Shown: positions 9,668-20,712, counted from the stretch's first letter. The stretch is 64,000 nucleotides of DNA from Flagellimonas hadalis (GCF_007785775.2 NZ_VNIK02000004.1:186001-250000); one strand, 5' to 3'. The notes: a model not told the origin generated them from the sequence alone. Numbers and translations are program-made.

Positions 9668-12040
9668 TCAATCTTCCGAAGCCCTTCGGACTTGCACTTC
9701 TTGTTGGATACGGTTGCCCGAATTGTCCACCGCGGTAAGGACATACTCCCCGGGCTCTATGTCCAAGAGCAGTTCATGGAAGTTTTCCGTTTTCCCAATG
9801 TAGGTGTCATCCAGATACCAATAGACAATCGCATTGTTCTGTTGATGGGCCAACTTTAGAACGATGTCTTGGGATTTGATTCCTAGGTCTTTTGGTAACA
9901 ATATAGCTTCATTCGCTTTTGGATAAATGAATTCCATCAATTGATTTTCAAGGGCTGAACAATTTTCCAAAAAAGGCGGCATCTCTTTGTAATTTGGATT
10001 GGCCAAGGCATAATAATACTCAATGGTAGGTGGGAGCACAAACCAGTTTTTAGCCACCATGTTTTCCAAAGGATAACATTTCGAGTTGACCCGGTACGTT
10101 TCCGAAGCGTCCAAAAACAATTGCTGGTGGAAAGGGCATGGCCCACTTCGGGTGCCATGGGTGGGAACATATTCTTTTTTGACATCATCGCAAAAAACAG
10201 AGGCCCGAAAACCACTTTGGGCACAAATATCTACTTCCACAAGGTCGTCAAAAGGTTCTTGGAACCACCCACTGTGTGGAAGGGCATCCAACACATCGAA
10301 CAACAAGGGGGCGGCTGCGGTGATTCCGGTCAGTCCAGGTCTTCCCTCGCCATCAGCATTGCCGGCCCATACTCCAATGGCATATTTTGGTGTCACTCCA
10401 ACGGCCCAGGCATCTTTGAACCCAAAACTGGTACCTGTTTTCCAGGCAATGGGCTGGGAGGAATCAAAAAAATGCCAGTTTTCGTCTCCTTCGGGGCGGT
10501 TCACCTCATACATGGCCTGAAATGTGGCATAAATGGCCCCGGCCCCAAAAATGGGAGGGTCGAACTGCTGTTTTCCAAAATCGATTTCTTCTTCGACCAA
10601 ATAGCTGGCTTCCATAAACTCGTTGGTGCGATAGGTGCTGGAATGAGCGGTAAAGTGGTTCAAGCTGGAGGCAAGCGAGGCATAGGATTCCGTGACTTCC
10701 CAAAGGGAACTTTCAGCACCACCCAATATCAAGGAAAGGCCATAATGGGAAGAAGGCCTGTTCAGCGATTTCATATTCATTTTGCGAAGCTTGTTGTAAA
10801 ATTTTTGAAGACCATATTCCCGTAACAATCGCACTGCGGGCACATTCAAGGAGCGGGAAAGTGCCCTACTGGCTGGTACGGCACCCATATATTTTTTGTC
10901 AAAATTTTGTGGCTGGTACCCGTTGATTACAGTCGGGACATCTTCCACCAAGCTACGGGGCAGCAACTGGCCTTCATCCAGCAGGGCAGCAAACAAAAAT
11001 GGTTTTAAGGTACTTCCTGTACTTCGGTTTTTGGTGATGATGTCCACGTAATTGGCATGCTCTTCTCCCGAAGGTGAGTTGCCCACATAACCCAATACGT
11101 TACGCGTTTCCACATCGAGCACCAAAATGGCCAGATTGTGGATTTCATTGCTCTTCAACTGGCGATAATGTCTTTCGGCCAAAAGGTTCAGTCGTTGCTG
11201 TAAGGGCCTGTCAATGGAAGTGGTGATGCGTTCCCCTGCATGTTCGTTTCGGATGCGTTCCGTAAGATGGGGTGCCACATCGGGCAAAGGGACCGGTTTT
11301 TGGGGCAAGGGTTCTGCAATGGCCAGATCATAGGTGGTGGCATCAATGCGCCCTTTGTTCTTCAATTTTTTCAATAACGAATTTCGTTTTTCCAATAACA
11401 ATTGCTCATTTTTTCCTGGGAAAATGAGGGACGGGGCATTGGGCAATACGGCCAAGGATGCAGCTTGTCCCCAGCTCAGCTCGTGTGCAGGAATACCAAA
11501 ATAACGCCAAGCGGCAGTTTCCAATCCCACTACATTTCCGCCGTAAGGGGTATGGGAGGCGTAGAAGCGCAAAATTTCCTTTTTGGAATGTTTCAATTCC
11601 AATCGGGTGGCCATAAAGATTTCCACCACTTTTTCTGCATAGGTCCGTGACTTGTTCTTTCGACTCAATCGGATGACCTGTTGGGTGATGGTGCTACCAC
11701 CTCTTCGGGATTTTTTGGTCAGGTTATGGCCGATAGCTTTGATGATGGAGATGGGGTTGAAACCGGGATGTTGGTAAAAATATTCATCCTCGAACATCAG
11801 GACACATTCCTCAAAACGTTTGGGAACCGAGTCCATTTCTGGGAATCGCCATTGACCGTCATCCGCAATCCGTGCCCCGATCAAGGTGCCATTGGAACTG
11901 TTCACCACTGTTGAAGTGGGGTCTTCAAAAAGATTTTTGGGCAGACAGAACAACCACAAAACCAAGAAGGCCATGAAAATGGCCAACTTGATCTTATGTC
12001 GGTAAAAAAACTTCTTCGATCGTTCCCAAAACTCGTTCAT
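9668..12040 (-). CDS. pbpC: Penicillin-binding protein 1C (glycosyltransferase/transpeptidase)
   Basis: A 790-residue bifunctional peptidoglycan synthase. After a short cytoplasmic part and one membrane helix (about 14-32) come the GT51 glycosyltransferase domain (GGSTITQQVIRLSR motif) and the transpeptidase domain, whose SxxK active site is STLK near residue 340. A C-terminal BiPBP_C beta domain follows. The start is placed at the ATG at 12040 because the open frame upstream runs into the alpha-2-macroglobulin gene and reads as unrelated sequence. It begins 10 bases after the stop of that gene, so the two form an operon, the classic pairing of PBP1C with bacterial alpha-2-macroglobulin. Confidence 0.95.
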   Translation of the reverse strand: MNEFWERSKKFFYRHKIKLAIFMAFLVLWLFCLPKNLFEDPTSTVVNSSNGTLIGARIADDGQWRFPEMDSVPKRFEECVLMFEDEYFYQHPGFNPISIIKAIGHNLTKKSRRGGSTITQQVIRLSRKNKSRTYAEKVVEIFMATRLELKHSKKEILRFYASHTPYGGNVVGLETAAWRYFGIPAHELSWGQAASLAVLPNAPSLIFPGKNEQLLLEKRNSLLKKLKNKGRIDATTYDLAIAEPLPQKPVPLPDVAPHLTERIRNEHAGERITTSIDRPLQQRLNLLAERHYRQLKSNEIHNLAILVLDVETRNVLGYVGNSPSGEEHANYVDIITKNRSTGSTLKPFLFAALLDEGQLLPRSLVEDVPTVINGYQPQNFDKKYMGAVPASRALSRSLNVPAVRLLREYGLQKFYNKLRKMNMKSLNRPSSHYGLSLILGGAESSLWEVTESYASLASSLNHFTAHSSTYRTNEFMEASYLVEEEIDFGKQQFDPPIFGAGAIYATFQAMYEVNRPEGDENWHFFDSSQPIAWKTGTSFGFKDAWAVGVTPKYAIGVWAGNADGEGRPGLTGITAAAPLLFDVLDALPHSGWFQEPFDDLVEVDICAQSGFRASVFCDDVKKEYVPTHGTRSGPCPFHQQLFLDASETYRVNSKCYPLENMVAKNWFVLPPTIEYYYALANPNYKEMPPFLENCSALENQLMEFIYPKANEAILLPKDLGIKSQDIVLKLAHQQNNAIVYWYLDDTYIGKTENFHELLLDIEPGEYVLTAVDNSGNRIQQEVQVRRASED

Positions 12041-12050
12041 CCCATACGCA

Positions 12051-15000
12051 TCACTGCACCACTTTGATCCAATTGCCCTTGTTTCTAGCTTGGTAGTTGT
12101 TATCGTACATGGCCTCCACTTGTGCCCCGGGCAAATAATACTCACCAAGGAAGGAAGCATTTAGTTTGATGGTAAAGGTGGTCGACTTTTTTGCTCCCAA
12201 ATCAAAATACAAATGGGTGCGGTCGTCACGGGTATCCACATAATCCGCTTTGGCAGCATTGGAATCAGCGTCGCCTGCATAAGAGGTGTCCACGATTTCC
12301 CACCCACTGGGGACAATATGGGTCAATGCCACATTCTCGATATAGTCATTGGAATTGTTGAATACAGTCACCACAGCTTGGAATTCCGTTCCTTGTCGCA
12401 GTTCAGAAACATCCAAGGCATCGCCCAAGGCATCTTTGTAGGCCACATTAAGGTTAAGGTTCTGCTGTTGGGCCAGCTCTTCACCCACAGGTAATTTCCC
12501 GGTCTGGGTCAAAGTGGCATAAACGGTGTTACCCTGTTTGTTGGTCACCTGTATTTCATTTTTGAAGGAGGTGATGACAAGTCCCCGTTGCGCAATGGCC
12601 CTATCGGTTTTGACCACCACCTCTTTTCCGTTATTGGTGTAGGCAATGTCGATGGATTTACCGCCATTTTTCATCACCATTTTGGAAAGGGACAATAAGG
12701 CAAATGCGGTTTCTTGGGTACTGTACCAACTTTGGGAAGATAGATCTTTTGCTAGGGAAACCGAAAGGTCTCGCTGCTTGGAATCCCCCAAAATCACCAT
12801 CGTTTCCAACGCCATGGCCCTATTTCGGAAAACGGAACCATAGGTTCGGTAATCATAGTTGTTGGGCGTAAAGTTGATGTTGGCCTTTTGGGCAATCTCT
12901 TGGGCCACTTCTTTCTTTCCGGCCAGTGCATAAGCAGCTGCCAAACGCCATTTGGCCTCATTGCTCAAATTCTTGGTTTCGCGAAGACGGTTCATGGCGG
13001 CCAACTCGGGCTGCTGTGCCAAGGCCAAGGTGTAGAGACGATAGGCCTGGGAAACATCATCATTGTAACCCGAACTTTGGTTGCTCCATTGACGGGCGGC
13101 CATTTTTTGGTATTTCAACCAGTTGGACAAGAAGGTCAGTGGCAATTGATAGCCCTGCTGTTTGGCCTCCAGCATAAAATGCCCTGCATACGAAGTGCCC
13201 CAATCATCGGCATTTCCGTAACCGGGCCAATAGCTGAGCCCACCTTCGGGGGTTTGGAAATCGCCCAATTTTTTGATGGCCGCCTTTACATTTTTCTCGA
13301 TATCCTTTTTTCGTTCAAAAGTGATGTCGAGCACATCGGCCAAGAACAATTGTGGGAAAGCTGCCGAAGTGGTCTGTTCCACACAACCATGGGGATATCT
13401 CAACAGGTAATCCATCCGCTTACTGAAATCCATTGGGGGCAAAGTCGAAAATTCGATAAAGGCCTCATTGGTGCCCGATGTGCCAAAGGTTTCAAAAGGA
13501 ATTGTCATACTGCCATTGGCATCGATGGTGTAGAGTTCGCTTTTGGTGGTGATGGGATTGGGATTTTCCACATCGATCTCCGTTTTGCTGCTCGCACTTT
13601 CTCCGGCGCCACTGGCCGATACGGTAATGGTCTGGAAGGCGGAAGCAGGTTTTACTTTGAAATCAAAGTTCACGATTTGTTCCCCAACGGAATTGAACGT
13701 AATGTTCTTCGTTGTTTCCCCGATGGGTTCCAAAGCTTTGCCCGCATCGATGGAGACCTTTACGTTTTTCACTTTGGCTTCCATGGCGAAAACGGTAACC
13801 GGAATGGTCACGGTTTCTCCTGGGGACAATTTTCTGGGGATGGAGGTCAGTACCATCAAAGGTTTGCGAACGGGGGTGGTTTTTTCGGCATTTCCGTAAG
13901 CACTGTTTTTATTGCCGGCCACGACCATGGTGCGTACCGAGCCCACATAATTGGGCATTTCGATGGTATGCGATGCCTTTTCGCCAGCTTTCAGGATGAA
14001 TGGACCCAAATAAGTGACCACGGGTTTGAAGCGTTGTGCCTTACGGTTTTTCGCTCCTTCCCCAATGCCGCCGCCACCGATGGCGTAGATGTTGTCCACA
14101 CTCACGGAGTAGGCACCCATCACATCATCAAAAATATCGAAGGTCTTTACGCCCAAAGCCTGTCTTGCGTAAAAAGAAGCATGGATGTCAGGGGTTTTAA
14201 AACGGGTCAAATCCAAAAGACCATCATCCACAACAGCCAAAGAATAGGTCATGGGCTTTTTGTTGGCCTCTGAAACGGTCACTTTGTACGATGTCTCGGG
14301 TTCCAGCACTTCGGGCATGGAGATTTGTGGCTCCAACAAGGTAGCAGGATTCTCTACCAATAAGGGCACGACACCATACAGACGGATGGGCATATCGTTG
14401 GCCACTTGTCCATGTGGTTGCAGCAACGAGATGTTGATATAGGCGTTTGGTGCCATTTCCGCAGTGATGGGAATACTGGCCTTGGTTTCCTTGGCCGAAG
14501 TTTCCACCCATTGCTGGGATAGTACTTCGGTACCATTTTCGATACTGATCAAGGCCCTTCCGCCCCTGTCCGAAGGGAAGGTGATTATGGCCTGTTCACC
14601 CAATTTGTAATTTTCTTTATCCGCAGAGAATACCAAGATCTTGGAACTTTCGGAATCGCCGGAAGGTCTTCTCCACCAATTGCGGTAGAAATAGGCTGTG
14701 CGTCCTGTGGCATGTCCAGCATCATCGATTACACGAATAAGGAAGCGTCCACCATCATCATCGAGCACATTCAGGTTGAAGCTGCCCTTGCCATCCGATC
14801 CGGTGGTCACTGTCATTTCCTTGAAGGGACGGTGTACGGTGGCATTCTCATATCGGGAAAGATTGTCGTACCCCCGGTTCCACCACCAGCGCCATTCAAT
14901 TTTGAATACCTGTACTTTTAATTTTCGGTTTCCGGATGGCCTGCCTTGGTCGTCCACGGAGACCACACCAAAGGTGTTGTTCTCATCCGTGAGGAATGAA

Positions 15001-17603
15001 CCGTATTGTTTGGCTTCCGGTGAACGCAATCCCACAAAATGGGAGTAAGGGGCCACATTTTTGTTGAAGACGTCGATGGAAAAATCCCCCCCGCCTTCAA
15101 ATACCTTGGTGGTGAAAGTGGCTTGCAACATGCCGGGAGCATTGCCGTTCACATTGATTTTTTCGTTGATGGCCAACTCTCCATTTGCATCCAGTTTGGA
15201 AGAGACCCATTGGAGCTCGGTTTCGTTGAAATCGCGTGTTGGGTCTTGGAACACATAGTCCTTGAACTTTGGGAACGGACTGTATGCTTGGTTCAAGGTG
15301 GCATTGATGTCGATTTTCAGGTTACGGGCCGGAGCTCCGTGCAACCATTGCACGATGGCCTTGCCACTGTTGTTGGTGTTGGCCTTCAGTACCTCGTTGT
15401 CAAAGGAAAAATTCACCTTCAAGCGATTGGGCTTTACGGTGGCCACTTTCAATGTTGTGTTGAACTGTGCACCGCCCACAATAATTTTGGCAGACCAATT
15501 TCCAGTTGGGGCCTCGGCTTGGGTGGGAATGGGAAAATAATAGAAGTTTTCCTCTTTTTTGGCAAACAATCCCTCGGAAACGGGAATGGTTCCCTCGGTC
15601 AACACATTGCGTTGGACGAGTTTGCCACGGGCATCACTTACCTCCAGGGTAACTGGATGTCCTTTGGGCAGGGGATTGGCCTTGTCATCCAATGCAAAGG
15701 TGAGATGGATCACGTCGCCGGGACGGTGGACACCTCTTTCGGTATAGATGAACCCTTGCAGACCACGTTGCAATTCTTCCCCAGAAACATCGAAGGTGCT
15801 GAGGGACAGAGCATTCCCGTCGGCCAATTTGGCATAGGCAAAATTGTTGTTCTTTTCGGCGACGGCAAACGCTACGTTCTTTTCCCCGTCATAAATAGTG
15901 AGCCCGGATTCGTCCGTAGTGACCTCGCCCAACAATTGCTGTTGGAAATTATACAGTTTGATCTTCGTATTGGCCTCCGGTTTGGTGGTCAATAGGTTGG
16001 TGGCCGCAAAATGGTAGGATTGGTTTTTTCCTTTTTTTACGATAAGACCAAGGTCACTGCCCAAAAGGTTGGTGGCCGCAATCCGCTCGTAATTGTAGTA
16101 GGCCCTGTGGCATGGATTGTCACGTTCCTCCCAATTGTAATCGTAGTTTCTCCAGTAATAGACCTCGTTGTCCCAATAACGTTCTTCCAAGGATTCATCG
16201 TCCATATCTTGAGAGGCATAGTCGGTATCGACTTCTTCGGTGGTTTCAGGTTCATCACAGGCATAGGTAGTATGCTCTTTTTTGAAACTGAATTCCACGC
16301 GGTACAGAGATCCAGGGTGGACTTTGATCAAATTGGATAGGTCCAAGGCGTGGGCCTTCCAATAGCTGGAATTTTCGTTGCCGTTTTCGGTCAACGAAAT
16401 GACCTTGTAGGCCACTCTTCGTCCCACAGGTCTCATATCGGGATCGTAGTCTTGGGTAAGATTATAATTTTGGAGGTATTGGAGCATGTTGTTCTCAAAG
16501 ACCTGGATGACACGCACTTCCACGGCGGATAGGTTCACGGTCTCGAAATAGATGGGCGTGGAGGCGGCGTTGGGCAAAATGGTTCCTTTGGAAATAAGAC
16601 GGACGGCGGGTTTCAACTGTTCAAAGGAGACCAGTTCGGAAAAAGTGTTCTTGAGGGTAAACCCATATTCACTTTTGATGCCCTCAAAGGCATTCACACG
16701 CACCTCGCCCAAAATACGGTTGGAAGGATAGACCCGCAACACATTGCCATCAATTTCATAACGAAGGCTCTCGGCGTTTTCAATGGTCACCAGACCGTTC
16801 AGGTTCTGATTTTTTTTGAGAGGTTCGGAGAAATTCAGGGTCAGTACCGCGTTGGGGGACGATGAGGTCTTGGCATCGACCACCACAAATTTGTTCAGGC
16901 CGGGGATGGTATAGTTTTCGGAACCCTCATTATCGATGCCCAATGCCTTGCCTGTCCAACTGATGGTCAGTTCACTATCCTCCGTTTTTCTGGAGATACT
17001 GTCGATCTTGAAACTGAAATATTGTGCATTCTCAGAGGCATTGTCCCATTTTACAGCGACTTTTTTATCTCCCTGCTTCACGGAAAGGATGCTGCCCACT
17101 TTGGACCCTTCCAAAATGTCGGATGCATCCAGAGTTCCCGTCAGATATTGCCAGTCCTTGCTGTACGATTGCAGGTTGCCCAGGTTGATCTTGAAGTTTG
17201 GGGCAATGGTCTTAAAGCTAAAGGTGTATTTTTTGAATTCACTTTCAATATCCTCAAAAAGTTTGTTCAGGGCCAGTGTCACCACATACTCGGTGTTGGG
17301 CTTCAGGTATTCGGAGGGTTGGAAGATGATTTCCCTGCCATTTTCGATGACCAGTTTACCCTCGACGTTCGGCGAGATCTTTAGATATTCCTTTGGAAGT
17401 TCCTGGGTCAGTTCAAACTGCTCCAACTGTTGTGCCAGGGCAATTTGGATGGGAGAGGAAATACTTTGGTTGCCTTGGGTGTGGTAACTGATGTAGTCCT
17501 TGAATTTGAAAAGGTTGTCGGTTTCACTGGAAGCTCCCTTTTTTTTGCAGGAGACGGCCAAAATCAGCAAGAAAACAGAAAAGATTCTAAAATATTGGGA
17601 CAT
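12051..17603 (-). CDS. Bacterial alpha-2-macroglobulin family lipoprotein
   Basis: A very large (1850-residue) periplasmic lipoprotein with lipobox LAVSC19. Bacterial alpha-2-macroglobulins trap invading proteases in the periplasm through a reactive thioester; the motif PHGCVEQTT is present near residue 1400. Upstream are repeated macroglobulin beta domains and the bait region; downstream is the alpha/alpha barrel thioester domain and the receptor-binding-like end. Its coupling with pbpC suggests protection and repair of peptidoglycan, as proposed for YfhM/PbpC in other bacteria. The long asparagine- and tyrosine-rich segment around residues 455-520 (DYASQDMDDESLEERYWDNE) is unusually acidic. 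Confidence 0.95.
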   Translation of the reverse strand: MSQYFRIFSVFLLILAVSCKKKGASSETDNLFKFKDYISYHTQGNQSISSPIQIALAQQLEQFELTQELPKEYLKISPNVEGKLVIENGREIIFQPSEYLKPNTEYVVTLALNKLFEDIESEFKKYTFSFKTIAPNFKINLGNLQSYSKDWQYLTGTLDASDILEGSKVGSILSVKQGDKKVAVKWDNASENAQYFSFKIDSISRKTEDSELTISWTGKALGIDNEGSENYTIPGLNKFVVVDAKTSSSPNAVLTLNFSEPLKKNQNLNGLVTIENAESLRYEIDGNVLRVYPSNRILGEVRVNAFEGIKSEYGFTLKNTFSELVSFEQLKPAVRLISKGTILPNAASTPIYFETVNLSAVEVRVIQVFENNMLQYLQNYNLTQDYDPDMRPVGRRVAYKVISLTENGNENSSYWKAHALDLSNLIKVHPGSLYRVEFSFKKEHTTYACDEPETTEEVDTDYASQDMDDESLEERYWDNEVYYWRNYDYNWEERDNPCHRAYYNYERIAATNLLGSDLGLIVKKGKNQSYHFAATNLLTTKPEANTKIKLYNFQQQLLGEVTTDESGLTIYDGEKNVAFAVAEKNNNFAYAKLADGNALSLSTFDVSGEELQRGLQGFIYTERGVHRPGDVIHLTFALDDKANPLPKGHPVTLEVSDARGKLVQRNVLTEGTIPVSEGLFAKKEENFYYFPIPTQAEAPTGNWSAKIIVGGAQFNTTLKVATVKPNRLKVNFSFDNEVLKANTNNSGKAIVQWLHGAPARNLKIDINATLNQAYSPFPKFKDYVFQDPTRDFNETELQWVSSKLDANGELAINEKINVNGNAPGMLQATFTTKVFEGGGDFSIDVFNKNVAPYSHFVGLRSPEAKQYGSFLTDENNTFGVVSVDDQGRPSGNRKLKVQVFKIEWRWWWNRGYDNLSRYENATVHRPFKEMTVTTGSDGKGSFNLNVLDDDGGRFLIRVIDDAGHATGRTAYFYRNWWRRPSGDSESSKILVFSADKENYKLGEQAIITFPSDRGGRALISIENGTEVLSQQWVETSAKETKASIPITAEMAPNAYINISLLQPHGQVANDMPIRLYGVVPLLVENPATLLEPQISMPEVLEPETSYKVTVSEANKKPMTYSLAVVDDGLLDLTRFKTPDIHASFYARQALGVKTFDIFDDVMGAYSVSVDNIYAIGGGGIGEGAKNRKAQRFKPVVTYLGPFILKAGEKASHTIEMPNYVGSVRTMVVAGNKNSAYGNAEKTTPVRKPLMVLTSIPRKLSPGETVTIPVTVFAMEAKVKNVKVSIDAGKALEPIGETTKNITFNSVGEQIVNFDFKVKPASAFQTITVSASGAGESASSKTEIDVENPNPITTKSELYTIDANGSMTIPFETFGTSGTNEAFIEFSTLPPMDFSKRMDYLLRYPHGCVEQTTSAAFPQLFLADVLDITFERKKDIEKNVKAAIKKLGDFQTPEGGLSYWPGYGNADDWGTSYAGHFMLEAKQQGYQLPLTFLSNWLKYQKMAARQWSNQSSGYNDDVSQAYRLYTLALAQQPELAAMNRLRETKNLSNEAKWRLAAAYALAGKKEVAQEIAQKANINFTPNNYDYRTYGSVFRNRAMALETMVILGDSKQRDLSVSLAKDLSSQSWYSTQETAFALLSLSKMVMKNGGKSIDIAYTNNGKEVVVKTDRAIAQRGLVITSFKNEIQVTNKQGNTVYATLTQTGKLPVGEELAQQQNLNLNVAYKDALGDALDVSELRQGTEFQAVVTVFNNSNDYIENVALTHIVPSGWEIVDTSYAGDADSNAAKADYVDTRDDRTHLYFDLGAKKSTTFTIKLNASFLGEYYLPGAQVEAMYDNNYQARNKGNWIKVVQ

Positions 17604-17863
17604 GGTAAAGCTTGGAATTGATTACACTTGATTTTGCCCCACCAAGATAGCTAAAATTGGACAAGATGCCCCGCTAAGTTTACGGATGGTTGTTTTGAAT
17701 TGATGTGTGGCAGAAACCTATGGCCTTTTGTTGTGAAATAATTAAGATTTGAGGCATTTATCCACAAATTTATCTCAAAGTTTCGTTAAATCGGCCCTAC
17801 CTAATTTACCAAACTGATATTTTGGAGTCCAAACCGATATGAACCAAAAAAACAAACAGCCCA
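17604..17863. other. Divergent intergenic region, no gene seen
   Basis: These 260 bases separate the macroglobulin gene (minus) from the barrel protein gene (plus). I see no small gene. The minus strand carries TATCTTGG, one base away from the -7 consensus, about 45 bases before the macroglobulin start. No hairpin of note is visible. Confidence 0.4.
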
Positions 17864-20656
17864 TTGAGAAGAATCTTTACCTATCTCGCTTTTGTTTCCC
17901 TCTTTTTTTCTTTTACGTCAACTTACGGTCAGGACTTCCTGATCAAGGGAAAAATCGTTGATGCCACTAATGGAAATCCCCTTGAAGCGGCAACCATTTA
18001 TGCAGAGACCGTCAAGGACAGTGTCCTGATAAGTTACACCATCACCAATTCGGATGGAAATTTTACATTGGAAGGGCGAACGTCCTACAAGAAGGCCAGA
18101 TTGGGAATTTCCTATAATGGATATAAGTCGAAATCATTGGAAGTGGACCTGAAACCAAGTATGGAACTCGAGAACATTGCTTTGGAAGAACAGGCCCAGG
18201 AACTGGAAGGGGTGGACCTGATAGGGGAGCGTGTGCCCATCACCATACGGCAGGATACGCTCGAGTTCAATGCCGATTCCTTCAAGACCCGACCCGATGC
18301 CACTGTCGAGGATGTGCTGAAAAAACTACCCGGTGTAGAGGTGGCCAGCGACGGTACGATTACCGTCAATGGAAAAGAGGTGAACAAAGTTTTGGTGAAC
18401 GGGCAGGTGTTTTTCAGCACAGACCCCAAAGTGGCCACCAAAAGTCTTTCCAAGGATGTGATCAGCAAGATCCAGATATCCAATAGCAAGACGAAAGAAC
18501 AGGAGTTCATTGGAGAGGAGGGCGATGGGGAGAACAAGACCATCAACCTGGTGCTCAAGGAGGACAAGAAAAAGGGGTATATGGGGCGTATTTCCGGCGG
18601 ATATGGCACGGACGATCGCTATCAGGCCAATGGACTTGTGAATTATTTCAACGATACACAACGGATCAGTGTTCTGGGGAGCAGTAACAACATCAACAAC
18701 CCTGGTTTTTCCTTTGATGAGATCTATGAAATGGTCGGAAATTCTAGGGGAGGCGGCATCGGTTTCAACAGAAATGGTGGCTTTTCCATAGGAAACATGT
18801 CCTTTGGTTTTGGGGAGGGGATCACCACCTCGTCCACCATCGGGACCAGTTATGCGGACCAAAAAAAGGACAAATACCGCATGGACGGCAACTATTTCTA
18901 TGCCTTCAGCGATTCCTATAACGATGAAAAGACGGCGCGGGAAAACATTTTGCCGGATGGGAGTTATTTTACCGATACCGAATCCAATTTTGTGGGCACC
19001 ACCATTTCCAATCAAGCAGCGGCAAACCTGGAATTTGATGTGGACAAGACCACGAGGGTGACCATACAGCCCAGTTTCAGTGTGAACAATACCAACTCGA
19101 CCAACTCGGAAAACACCATTTCCACGGATGAGGAGGGAAATGTCATCAACGACAATATGTCCTTGCAGACTTCGGACGGGTTCCAGCGGAATTTCAGCAA
19201 TAGGTTGGAAGTAATGAAGAAGTTGGACACTCTTGGGAAGTATGTCCGGGTGTATTTTGAGAACAACAACCGGGTGAACGACTCGGAATCTTTTTTGAAC
19301 TCTGAACGGAACATTTTTGGCGACGACCCCAGCCAACAGCTTTTGGACCAAAGGACCACGATTGACAATGCCAACGATTCCTACGAACTTGGGGCCTCGT
19401 TCCGCCAACCGCTGAACAAGGACCTCTATCTGGACTTTCGCTACAGCTACAACAACAACGAGCAGAAGAACGAGCGTTCCGTTTCCGATTTTGATGAAGG
19501 AACCGGAGAATACGTTTACAATTCCACCCTTAGCTCAGACTTTGACTTCAATGCGAGGAAGCATGTTCCCGAAATTGGTTTTGGTTCAAATGGAAAAAAG
19601 TTCCGGTTCAATCTTAGGGCAAGAATGGAGCAGATAGCACTTGACAATGAGGATTTTATCCAGGACACCTCTTTTTCCAAGGACTATAGTAATCTACTCT
19701 TCAATTCCTATTTCAATTATAACATAGACAATAACAAAAGGGCGAGCGTCAATTACAATTCAAGGATCAATGTGCCCTCGGTGAACCAATTGCAGCCTGT
19801 GCCCAATGTGAGCAACCCCTTGAACATTATCGTGGGTAACCCCAATCTGGGTCCAGAGATCACCCATAGCCTCTACCTCAATTACAACGACTATAATTGG
19901 AAAGATAGAACGGGACTCTTCGTCTATTCCGGAATGAACTTTGAAGAGGATAAAGTGGTCTCCATAACTACAACGGATGAGGACTTCATCCGGACCACCA
20001 CCTATGAGAATGTAGGAGGCAATTACAGTATGTGGGCCGGGGTCAACTATTCCAAACAGATTAAAAGGGACAGTCTGTACACATTGAAGTTCACGGTGAA
20101 TCCCTATACCAACATCAATAGACAGGTCGGATTCACGAATGGCAGTAAGTTGGAAGCCATGAACGTGGGCATAAACCCCAGGGTGGGTCTTTTGTTCAAT
20201 TATAAGGAAATGATAGAGGTGGAGCCCGAATATACCCTTGGTATCAATTCCACGAGGTACAATCTGGACAATGTGGACGATATCGATTTTACCACCCACA
20301 ACCTATCTTTCAAATTGACCTCCTATTGGCCCCAAAACCTGGTCTGGGGCAATGACATCACCTATAGCTACAATGGCAATTTGGGGGCAGGTTTTGACAA
20401 GGATGCCATTTTTTGGAACATGAGCCTTGGGCTTCAGATGTTCAAAAAGAAGGCAACGCTCAAAGTATTGGCCTACGATCTGCTCAACCAGAACATCAAC
20501 ACCCGAAGGACTACAGGACAGGATTTTGTCCAAGACTTTCAGGGAACGGTGCTCAAACGCTATTTCATGGGCAGTCTCACCATCAAGTTCGATTCTTTCG
20601 GAGGTGGTGGTGCTCCCGAGCAAGGTAGGGGAGGGCGTCGTTTTATGAGGCTTTGA
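17864..20656 (+). CDS. TonB-receptor-like outer-membrane beta-barrel protein
   Basis: A 930-residue protein of the type with a signal peptide (cleavage near TYGQDF), a CarboxypepD_reg-like beta-sandwich (about 25-110), a plug-like domain and a long C-terminal barrel of the OMP_b-brl_3 kind. The plug contains the RPDATVEDVLKKLPGVEV stretch common in this group. Substrate is unknown. The tail is glycine-rich and ends RRFMRL, without a typical terminal phenylalanine. The in-frame start is TTG at 17864. An ATG at 17839 lies in another frame, separated from this one by a run of seven A; losing one A would join them (see findings). Confidence 0.88.
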   Translation: MRRIFTYLAFVSLFFSFTSTYGQDFLIKGKIVDATNGNPLEAATIYAETVKDSVLISYTITNSDGNFTLEGRTSYKKARLGISYNGYKSKSLEVDLKPSMELENIALEEQAQELEGVDLIGERVPITIRQDTLEFNADSFKTRPDATVEDVLKKLPGVEVASDGTITVNGKEVNKVLVNGQVFFSTDPKVATKSLSKDVISKIQISNSKTKEQEFIGEEGDGENKTINLVLKEDKKKGYMGRISGGYGTDDRYQANGLVNYFNDTQRISVLGSSNNINNPGFSFDEIYEMVGNSRGGGIGFNRNGGFSIGNMSFGFGEGITTSSTIGTSYADQKKDKYRMDGNYFYAFSDSYNDEKTARENILPDGSYFTDTESNFVGTTISNQAAANLEFDVDKTTRVTIQPSFSVNNTNSTNSENTISTDEEGNVINDNMSLQTSDGFQRNFSNRLEVMKKLDTLGKYVRVYFENNNRVNDSESFLNSERNIFGDDPSQQLLDQRTTIDNANDSYELGASFRQPLNKDLYLDFRYSYNNNEQKNERSVSDFDEGTGEYVYNSTLSSDFDFNARKHVPEIGFGSNGKKFRFNLRARMEQIALDNEDFIQDTSFSKDYSNLLFNSYFNYNIDNNKRASVNYNSRINVPSVNQLQPVPNVSNPLNIIVGNPNLGPEITHSLYLNYNDYNWKDRTGLFVYSGMNFEEDKVVSITTTDEDFIRTTTYENVGGNYSMWAGVNYSKQIKRDSLYTLKFTVNPYTNINRQVGFTNGSKLEAMNVGINPRVGLLFNYKEMIEVEPEYTLGINSTRYNLDNVDDIDFTTHNLSFKLTSYWPQNLVWGNDITYSYNGNLGAGFDKDAIFWNMSLGLQMFKKKATLKVLAYDLLNQNINTRRTTGQDFVQDFQGTVLKRYFMGSLTIKFDSFGGGGAPEQGRGGRRFMRL

Positions 20657-20712
20657 TTTTAACAGAATAGGATATAAGAAAAAGGTTGCTGGAGTTTTGG
20701 CGTAAGAGGGGT

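Noticed and set aside
12888..14273. A 461-codon plus-strand open frame inside the macroglobulin gene
   Set aside because: It is antisense to a well-supported 1850-residue protein with domain motifs; the reading is a shadow with no signal peptide or family pattern.
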